NCBI GenBank assembly: GCA_038043305.1 | Contig: JBBTCG010000168.1 | Coordinates: forward strand, 1-5,851 | Length of the DNA: 5,851 nucleotides | Direction of reading: 5' to 3' | Origin: JACRCE01 sp038043305 | Lineage (GTDB): Bacteria; Desulfobacterota; GWC2-55-46 | Shown: positions 1 through 4,001 of the stretch, piece after piece | How the letters are laid out: each line of letters starts with the position of its first letter | Numbering within the stretch: position 1 is the stretch's first letter | Notes under the pieces: model-generated | Databases searched by the model: none | Told to the model about the DNA's origin: nothing | The model's input: only the letters and a program-made list of their open reading frames with translations | Made by a program: the position numbers and the translations under genes

Positions 1-87
1 AAAGCGCAGCATATACGTTAATATGTGAGCATTTTTATTTTCGCACTGACAAAGAAATCGGGAAAAATAGCAATTTTTAGAGGCAAC
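1..87. other. End of window, no gene recognised
   Basis: This AT-rich stretch lies downstream of the thrC homologue. On the minus strand I find only a five-codon start-to-stop reading and a late ATG at 12-10 without a Shine-Dalgarno. There is an A/T-only inverted repeat around 62-79 but no GC stem with a T tract, so I do not call a terminator. Whether the thrC homologue is followed by a partner gene cannot be decided from this window. Confidence 0.5.
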
Positions 88-1341
88 CTACGCCCTTACC
101 GCATAGACCTTACCTGCGCTTTTTACAAGGTCGTCGAACTCGGCAAGCTTCGAGTTTATCACGGTCACCTCGCCCAACTTGCCTTGAAGCGCCTCCTGCG
201 TCTTTAGCCCGTTGCCGGTGATGCTCACGACGATGGATTCGTCCCTCGGTATCCTGCCCTGCTCAATGAGCTTCTTTGTAACGCCAAGGGTTACGCCTCC
301 GGCCGTCTCGGCGAACACGCCCTCGGTCTCGGCAAGAAGCTTCATCGCGCTTATTATCTCCTCGTCCGTTACGGTATCCGCCCACCCTCCGCTGTTGGTT
401 ATCGTCTTTGCCGAATAGTACCCGTCAGCCGGATTTCCTATTGCCAAGGACTTGGCGATAGTGTTGGGCCTTACCGGCCTTATAAGCTCGGTGCCTTCCT
501 TTACGGCGTTTACTATCGGAGAGCATCCGGCCGCCTGCGCCCCGTAGACCTTCGTATCGAGGTTCTTTACGAAGCCGAGCGTATGGAACTCCTTAAACGC
601 CTTCCATATCTTGGTTATAAGCGAGCCTCCGGCCATTGGCACGATGATGTGCCGCGGGAGCTTCCAGCCAAGCTGCTCGGCTATCTCGTAGCCGAACGTC
701 TTTGAGCCTTCCGCGTAATACGGCCTTATGTTGATGTTGACGAATGCCCAGCCGTACTTGCCGGCCACCTCGCTGCAAAGCCTGTTCACCTCGTCATATG
801 TCCCGCGTATGCTTACGACGTTTGCCCCGTAGACGAGCGTGCCGAGTACCTTGGACGGTTCAAGATCATATGGAATAAAAACGTAGCTCTCCATGCCGCA
901 GGCCGCGGAGTTGGCGGCAACGGAATTGGCAAGGTTTCCGGTGGAGGCGCAGGCGATTATCTTAAAGCCCATCTCCCTTGCCCTTGATATGGCGACGGAG
1001 ACGACCCTGTCCTTAAATGAGAGCGTCGGAAAGTTCACTGCGTCGTTTTTTAGATATAACTCCTTTACGCCAAGCGCCTCGCCGAGATTTTTAGCCCTTA
1101 TAAGCGGAGTAAACCCGACCTGAGCGCCGACTGAAGGCTCTCCCTCGATGGGGAGAAGCTCCCTGTAGCGCCACATGTTGGGCGGCCTCTTTGAGATGAC
1201 ATCCCTTGTCAGCACCTTGCCGATTTGCTCATACTCATAGCTGACCTCAAGAGGGCCGAAACACAGTTCGCATACGTGGAGCGCCTCTTTCGGATAGTCC
1301 TTGCCGCACTCGCGGCACTTCAGCCCCTTCATATAACTCAT
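88..1341 (-). CDS. thrC: Threonine synthase-family PLP enzyme with N-terminal zinc ribbon, SAM-riboswitch controlled
   Basis: This 417-residue cytoplasmic enzyme belongs to fold-type II PLP enzymes; the family converts O-phosphohomoserine to threonine. It opens with a four-cysteine ribbon (C9-x2-C12, C24-x2-C27), then has the PLP-binding lysine K110 in LSFKDR, the CASTGN loop at 131-136, the glycine-rich PMAGGS at 235-240 and TGNGLKT at 375-381. The start at 1341 is preferred over the ATG at 1398 because AGGAGG (1355-1350) sits 8 bases upstream, the ribbon follows at once, and the longer reading adds 19 residues that look non-coding. It has its own promoter, SAM-I riboswitch and terminator. 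The wording STGNLANS and GLKT differs from STGNTSAS and GLKD as I recall them from standard ThrC, and matches a group of homologues in actinobacteria and delta-proteobacteria. With the SAM switch this suggests O-phosphohomoserine-dependent homocysteine synthesis (MetM-like). The family call is firm; the exact reaction is inferred. Confidence 0.93.
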   Translation of the reverse strand: MSYMKGLKCRECGKDYPKEALHVCELCFGPLEVSYEYEQIGKVLTRDVISKRPPNMWRYRELLPIEGEPSVGAQVGFTPLIRAKNLGEALGVKELYLKNDAVNFPTLSFKDRVVSVAISRAREMGFKIIACASTGNLANSVAANSAACGMESYVFIPYDLEPSKVLGTLVYGANVVSIRGTYDEVNRLCSEVAGKYGWAFVNINIRPYYAEGSKTFGYEIAEQLGWKLPRHIIVPMAGGSLITKIWKAFKEFHTLGFVKNLDTKVYGAQAAGCSPIVNAVKEGTELIRPVRPNTIAKSLAIGNPADGYYSAKTITNSGGWADTVTDEEIISAMKLLAETEGVFAETAGGVTLGVTKKLIEQGRIPRDESIVVSITGNGLKTQEALQGKLGEVTVINSKLAEFDDLVKSAGKVYAVRA

Positions 1342-1349
1342 AATAAAAG

Positions 1350-1355
1350 CCTCCT
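1350..1355 (-). promoter_or_regulatory. Shine-Dalgarno deciding the thrC-homologue start
   Basis: The minus strand reads AGGAGG here, 8 bases before the ATG at 1341-1339. The upstream ATGs at 1398 and 1374 lack a comparable site, so this motif selects the 417-residue product. It lies well downstream of the terminator T tract, so control by the riboswitch should act on transcription rather than by hiding this site. Confidence 0.85.
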
Positions 1356-1422
1356 GTTTGTTACCGGTTGCCATCGAACGCCATAAAGGATACCACAACT
1401 TTTGGCTATGGGCCTTTACCCC

Positions 1423-1460
1423 AAAAAAAAACCCCTTCTTATTATGAAGCTAAGAAGAGG
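1423..1460 (-). terminator. Intrinsic terminator of the SAM riboswitch expression platform
   Basis: On the minus strand CCTCTTCTTA (1460-1451) pairs with TAAGAAGGGG (1441-1432) as ten continuous pairs with one G-U, across a 9-base loop, followed directly by nine Ts (1431-1423). The 5' arm can instead pair with TAAGAAAAGG (1476-1467), which overlaps the 3' strand of aptamer helix P1, giving nine pairs and one mismatch. P1 plus terminator and the antiterminator are therefore mutually exclusive. The expected logic is a SAM-dependent OFF switch: bound SAM stabilises P1, frees the terminator arm and stops transcription before the thrC homologue. Confidence 0.95.
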
Positions 1461-1471
1461 CGCTTACCTTT

Positions 1472-1593
1472 TCTTATCTTCGCAAGGCCGACAGACCTTG
1501 CTGGAGTTAGCACCTGACATACGCGCCATTCTATGGCGTCGCATCGGTTGCTGTGGCTTCACAGGGCCAGTCCCTCTGCCACTCTGGATAAGA
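1472..1593 (-). promoter_or_regulatory. SAM-I (S-box) riboswitch aptamer
   Basis: The minus strand carries the conserved SAM-I core. P1 pairs TCTTATC (1593-1587) with GATAAGA (1478-1472). The P2 kink-turn region contains AGAGGGACTGGCCC, then GAAGCC and GCAACC (1577-1546). P3 is the CGCCAT/ATGGCG hairpin (1538-1524), followed by the invariant GGTGCTAACTCC (1514-1503). P4 is GCAAGG/CCTTGC (1501-1482). All four helices and the junction strands are in the right order and at normal length (about 122 bases). The RNA senses S-adenosylmethionine and sits between a promoter and a terminator ahead of the thrC homologue. Identity is clear by sequence; ligand binding is inferred from family. Confidence 0.97.
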
Positions 1594-1619
1594 TTATCCG
1601 TTATTCGATTGTAGTGTAT

Positions 1620-1648
1620 CTTATAATACAAACCACGATGCTTGTCAA
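1620..1648 (-). promoter_or_regulatory. Sigma-70-type promoter for the riboswitch-thrC transcript
   Basis: The minus strand has a perfect TTGACA (1648-1643), a 17-base spacer and TATAAG (1625-1620). Transcription would start near 1612, about 20 bases before the aptamer, which is the spacing expected for a riboswitch leader. It also shows that the thrC homologue is transcribed independently of the lipoprotein gene upstream. Confidence 0.85.
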
Positions 1649-1689
1649 GGCTAATGTGTAAGACCGGTGAACGGTAAAGACCTGACAGA

Positions 1690-2040
1690 TTACTTCATGG
1701 TGTTGAACACGTCCCCCTCGACCTCAAACCCGGCGGAGCCGAACAGTATGACCGACCACCAGAACGTGTAAAGCTGCGCGTTCTGCATGTAATCCCCCTT
1801 GCCGTTCTTGAGCGCCTCGGCAACGGCATGGTCAAGCTTGGGAGAGCCGCTTACAGGGATACCAAGCACGAACACCTGACGCGATTTGCCATGCACGTTC
1901 TTATAGGTAAGATGATTGTTGTCAATGTTCTCTGGCCGGTACGTGGCCGTGGACAATGCCGTGAAGTTTCCAAGGTGCTGCGAGCATCCGCCGAGCGCTG
2001 CAAAGCTCACAACCAGATAAAACACGATCAGTCTGTTCAT
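1690..2040 (-). CDS. Small lipoprotein of unknown function
   Basis: This 116-residue protein has a short basic start (MNR), a hydrophobic stretch and the lipobox LGGC ending at C19, so it should be cut before C19, lipidated and anchored in the inner or outer membrane facing the periplasm. The mature part (about 98 residues) has no motif I can name. It contains a polar segment (31-55), a VFVLGIPVSG strand-like segment (56-65), a likely helix KLDHAVAEALKNG (68-80) and a hydrophobic segment with WWSVILFG (94-101). The mixture resembles small TRL-like or related single-domain lipoproteins, but I cannot assign a family. GGAGG (2052-2048) lies 7 bases before the ATG, and a near-consensus promoter is upstream. 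No terminator is obvious before the next promoter at 1648. The gene is well supported; the function is unknown. Confidence 0.85.
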   Translation of the reverse strand: MNRLIVFYLVVSFAALGGCSQHLGNFTALSTATYRPENIDNNHLTYKNVHGKSRQVFVLGIPVSGSPKLDHAVAEALKNGKGDYMQNAQLYTFWWSVILFGSAGFEVEGDVFNTMK

Positions 2041-2081
2041 TTTCAGACCTCCGGTAACGCTTAAATTAAGAGTTCAGGATA

Positions 2082-2110
2082 TTTATATACGACATTCGAC
2101 ATATTGTCAA
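2082..2110 (-). promoter_or_regulatory. Sigma-70-type promoter for the lipoprotein gene
   Basis: The minus strand has TTGACA (2110-2105), a 17-base spacer and TATAAA (2087-2082). The predicted start near 2075 leaves a leader of about 35 bases before the ATG at 2040. A perfect 10-base-arm palindrome (2113-2134) lies two bases upstream of the -35 box, where an activator or repressor could sit, although it also fits the local hairpin repeats. Confidence 0.82.
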
Positions 2111-2112
2111 CC

Positions 2113-2134
2113 TACCTTTCTTGAAAGAAAGGTA
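2113..2134. repeat. Perfect palindrome next to the lipoprotein promoter
   Basis: TACCTTTCTT (2113-2122) and AAGAAAGGTA (2125-2134) form perfect 10-base arms around a 2-base centre. Twelve bases of it (ACCTTTCTTGAA) recur exactly at 5722-5733 in the proS leader. It may be an operator or one unit of a dispersed hairpin repeat. There is no T tract for either strand, so it is not a normal intrinsic terminator. Confidence 0.75.
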
Positions 2135-2136
2135 AG

Positions 2137-2161
2137 CCCCCCGATTAAAACATTCGGGGGC
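2137..2161. repeat. Dispersed hairpin repeat, copy 1
   Basis: CCCCCGA (2138-2144) pairs with TCGGGGG (2154-2160) over a TTAAAACAT loop. Stem and loop are closely matched by the elements at 3273-3297 and 3368-3391, so this is one copy of a repeat family. It follows the 2113-2134 palindrome immediately. Confidence 0.75.
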
Positions 2162-2228
2162 AGGCTCCGAACTTTAATAGGGAATAAACACCAAGGCAGG
2201 CGAATACAGATATTGCCCGCGTGGCTTT

Positions 2229-2256
2229 TCCCCCTTTTTTGAAAAAAAAAGGGGGA
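2229..2256. repeat. Inverted repeat downstream of the omptin-like gene
   Basis: TCCCCCTTTTTT (2229-2240) and AAAAAAGGGGGA (2245-2256) are perfect 12-base arms around GAAA. The element lies 24 bases past the barrel gene's stop and could end or protect its transcript. It lacks a T tract after the second arm on the minus strand, so it is not a canonical intrinsic terminator. Confidence 0.7.
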
Positions 2257-2280
2257 GAACCGCTGCCCTATGGCCAAACC

Positions 2281-3201
2281 CTACAGACTCAGCATGCCCC
2301 CTGCCAAGAACTCATAAGATGTCCAGTTGGCCTCGTTCAATCTGGTGTCGGCTATTACCCCGTTGGAAAAGTATGTCCTGTCAATGCCCATCTCGGTGCG
2401 CCACTTCTGATAGCGGCCTCCGGCGGTAAGGGAGATGCGCTTTGTCAGGGCAAAAGAGGCGTCAACTGAGCCGACCCTCCCCTTGCCGTCCGCAAAATGC
2501 TCAAAGCTCCTCGGACGCTGGAAGTCGCTCCTCAGATTCCAATTCGCCGTTGCGTAATACTTGCCGTTAAAATGATATTCAAAGGCTCCTGAGACCGTAA
2601 ACCTCGGATGCTTATAACTCAGATCAACGCCGTACCACGGCCCATGCCAGCGCGCCCTGTATGAGCTGTCAAGTCCCTTGAACGCCCCTGTCGCAGGGAT
2701 GGTCTGATACCCGTCCGTTATCCTTAGGTTTTGCCTGTGCTGAGACCAGCCGACCATCGGCGCAAATTCGATGACCCCTTCAGGGTTGGCGTAGCGCGTA
2801 AGGAGACCTCCGCCTATGGAATAGTCGGATACGTTGCCTGAATCGGATTTATTGTTTGAGCGCGAATACTCTCCGGCGCGGTTATCCGCAAGATAGTCCG
2901 AGTCCTGATTCTCTCCCGAATATATCCAGCCGTAATTTGCATAACCGCGCAGATATACGATGTCTTTTATATTTGCCTTGCCTGTAAGTTTGACCTGATA
3001 ACTCTCAATGTCCTTCCATGTAAGCTCTGAAAGGATGTTAGGGTTGGCGCCGCTCGTATCGCCCGCAATGTTCCAGTCAAGGGTATCATGCCTATACCCT
3101 GCGCCAAGGGTAAGGTCAACGCCGGACTCTGCCAAGGCCGCTGAGGCGTTTAAGACCATCGTTAACAACGTTGCAATGAATAATAATCGGATGTTTACCA
3201 A
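2281..3201 (-). CDS. Outer-membrane beta-barrel with omptin-like fold
   Basis: The 306-residue product starts with a signal peptide (cut likely after A24 in AALA-ES) and continues as alternating strands with aromatic ends, as in a barrel. From memory it follows E. coli OmpT closely in layout: LSELTWKD (58-64) against SQLDWK; QDSDYLAD (99-106) against DQDWMD, which holds the catalytic Asp pair; ARWHGPWYGVDLSY (183-196) against QRFKMPYIGLTGSY; FEHFADGK (233-240) against DEHYDPGK, the Asp-His region; and a final strand YEFLAGGMLSL. Length also fits (OmpT precursor about 317). D100 and D102 match the Asp pair and H235 the His, but the second Asp appears to be F233. It may therefore be a divergent protease or an inactive relative. 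The start is TTG at 3201, with GAGGAG (3212-3207) five bases upstream; no nearby ATG encodes the signal peptide. I see no convincing promoter. Confidence 0.85.
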   Translation of the reverse strand: MVNIRLLFIATLLTMVLNASAALAESGVDLTLGAGYRHDTLDWNIAGDTSGANPNILSELTWKDIESYQVKLTGKANIKDIVYLRGYANYGWIYSGENQDSDYLADNRAGEYSRSNNKSDSGNVSDYSIGGGLLTRYANPEGVIEFAPMVGWSQHRQNLRITDGYQTIPATGAFKGLDSSYRARWHGPWYGVDLSYKHPRFTVSGAFEYHFNGKYYATANWNLRSDFQRPRSFEHFADGKGRVGSVDASFALTKRISLTAGGRYQKWRTEMGIDRTYFSNGVIADTRLNEANWTSYEFLAGGMLSL

Positions 3202-3206
3202 GATGT

Positions 3207-3212
3207 CTCCTC
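3207..3212 (-). promoter_or_regulatory. Shine-Dalgarno for the TTG-started barrel gene
   Basis: The minus strand reads GAGGAG, 5 bases before TTG (3201-3199). The only ATG near the N-terminus encodes residue 15, inside the signal peptide, so the TTG is needed to give a normal export signal. Confidence 0.75.
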
Positions 3213-3272
3213 AACGGTTATCTGTAAAGACGGATAGGGAAACTCTGAGATTGCTTGGTGTCATTCCCGCAA

Positions 3273-3297
3273 GCCCCCGATAGAGACATTCGAGGGC
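3273..3297. repeat. Dispersed hairpin repeat, copy 2
   Basis: GCCCCCGA (3273-3280) pairs with TCGAGGGC (3290-3297) with one mismatch over TAGAGACAT. It matches copy 1 in stem, loop length and the CATTCG junction, and both are flanked by AAGC-type sequence. Confidence 0.7.
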
Positions 3298-3307
3298 AAG
3301 CTTTTAG

Positions 3308-3358
3308 CGGGAAGGCCAGAGTCTTTATGTTTTCGACCTTAAGACACTGGCCTTCCCG
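3308..3358. repeat. Long hairpin with 18-base arms
   Basis: The arm 3308-3325 (CGGGAAGGCCAGAGTCTT) is complementary to 3341-3358 at 17 of 18 positions, with a 15-base loop. This is the longest stem in the window and forms the centre of the nested cluster. No T tract follows on either strand. Confidence 0.85.
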
Positions 3359-3367
3359 ATTTCATAG

Positions 3368-3391
3368 ATTCCCGATTAAAACTTCGGGAAT
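3368..3391. repeat. Dispersed hairpin repeat, copy 3
   Basis: ATTCCCGA (3368-3375) pairs perfectly with TCGGGAAT (3384-3391) over TTAAAACT. The loop is nearly that of copy 1, although the outer stem bases differ. Confidence 0.75.
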
Positions 3392-3475
3392 GACATGCCT
3401 CGGGAATGACAAAAAGGGAATTAATCAGACCTTCCCTATGAGGCGCTCGAAGACCTCTTTTTTCCTTATGCCTCG

Positions 3476-3503
3476 GCTGGAGCAGGCTTGAACCTGCTCC
3501 AGC
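3476..3503. repeat. Hairpin downstream of the heptad-protein gene
   Basis: GCTGGAGCAGG (3476-3486) and CCTGCTCCAGC (3493-3503) are perfect 11-base arms with a 6-base loop, starting 21 bases past the stop at 3525. It is well placed to end or protect the proS-heptad transcript, but on the minus strand CGAGGC follows, not a T tract, so it is an atypical terminator at best. Confidence 0.7.
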
Positions 3504-3524
3504 AAAAGACATTTTCACAAAATG

Positions 3525-3989
3525 CTACTTCTTGTCTGATTTGTCGTCGGCCTTCTGCTGAATCTTCTCTCCGGTCTCCTGCATCTGCTCGCCTCTTTTT
3601 TCAACCACCTCGCCGCGCTTCTCCCTGCGCTCGCCGCGCTTTTCCATAGCCTTGCCGCGCCTCTCCATCCTATCGGACTTTCTATGCAGTTCATCAGCCC
3701 GTTTATGTTTACCCTCGGCGTCCAATTCGTCCGCCCTTTTCTCCACTACATCGGCGCGTTTTTGAACGTCCTTGCCGTGCTCCTGCATCTTCTCGCCCTG
3801 TCTTTGCATCTTTTCGCCGTGCTCTTCCACGCGCTCGCCCCTGCGCTCAACTCTCTCTCCGCGTTTTTCAACTCTTTCGCCCTTGCGCTCTTGCCTCTCG
3901 CCTTTTTTCCCGGCACGATCATTCGCGTAGGAGATTGATATTGACAGGACAAGCGCCAGCGACGCCAAAATAATGGTGAACCTCTTCAT
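3525..3989 (-). CDS. Exported heptad-repeat protein (Gly/Ala-led coiled coil), unknown function
   Basis: The 154-residue product has a signal peptide (basic MKR, hydrophobic core, likely cut after SYA at 22) and then almost nothing but charged heptads. A small residue falls every seventh position: G30, 37, 44, 51, 58, 65, 72, A79, A86, then after a five-residue break (93-97, GKHKR) A98, S105, G112, 119, 126, 133, 140, A147. The fourth heptad position is mostly V, M or L, and the rest is Lys/Arg/Glu-rich (unit like GERVEKR). This is a long helix or a helical hairpin turning near 93-97, probably periplasmic. The start lies 12 bases after the proS stop and its AGGGGG-type Shine-Dalgarno falls inside that gap, so the two genes are likely cotranscribed and perhaps translationally coupled. 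The DNA shows matching 21-base repeats. I do not recognise a named family; structural or ion-binding roles are guesses. Confidence 0.85.
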   Translation of the reverse strand: MKRFTIILASLALVLSISISYANDRAGKKGERQERKGERVEKRGERVERRGERVEEHGEKMQRQGEKMQEHGKDVQKRADVVEKRADELDAEGKHKRADELHRKSDRMERRGKAMEKRGERREKRGEVVEKRGEQMQETGEKIQQKADDKSDKK

Positions 3990-4001
3990 AGTCAGCCCCC
4001 T

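Larger units (their letters stand above)
3259..3395. repeat. Nested inverted-repeat cluster (MITE- or REP-like)
   Basis: The outer arms TGTCATTCCCG (3259-3269) and CGGGAATGACA (3385-3395) are perfect 11-base complements. They enclose three smaller hairpins listed separately. A further CGGGAATGAC follows at 3401-3410. The unit sits within 323 gene-free bases between the heptad-protein gene and the barrel gene. Length, terminal inverted repeats and lack of coding suggest a small non-autonomous repeat element. No clear target-site duplication is visible. It could also fold in the barrel gene's leader if transcription starts upstream. Confidence 0.7.

Noticed and set aside
1342..1398. Longer start for the thrC homologue
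   Set aside because: The internal ATG at 1341 has a strong Shine-Dalgarno at ideal distance, and the additional 19 residues precede the usual ribbon start.
1402..1614. Plus-strand 70-codon frame across the riboswitch
   Set aside because: Every part of it is explained by the structured SAM-I leader on the other strand.
3431..3454. Plus-strand terminator (GAGG...CCTC then six Ts)
   Set aside because: The stem is only four pairs and there is no plus-strand gene for it to end.
3259..3503. CRISPR array
   Set aside because: The repeats are inverted and of unequal spacing and length; there are no regular direct repeats with spacers.
3425..3508. Possible C-terminal remnant of a lost gene on the minus strand ending in VFERLIGKV
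   Set aside because: About 27 protein-like codons end in TGA, but a stop lies just upstream, the stretch includes the 3476-3503 hairpin, and no start or family is visible.
3684..3938. Plus-strand frame with a hydrophobic Leu/Phe/Ala-rich repeat product
   Set aside because: It is the antisense of the Lys/Arg/Glu heptads; the apparent membrane character is a by-product of complementing those codons.
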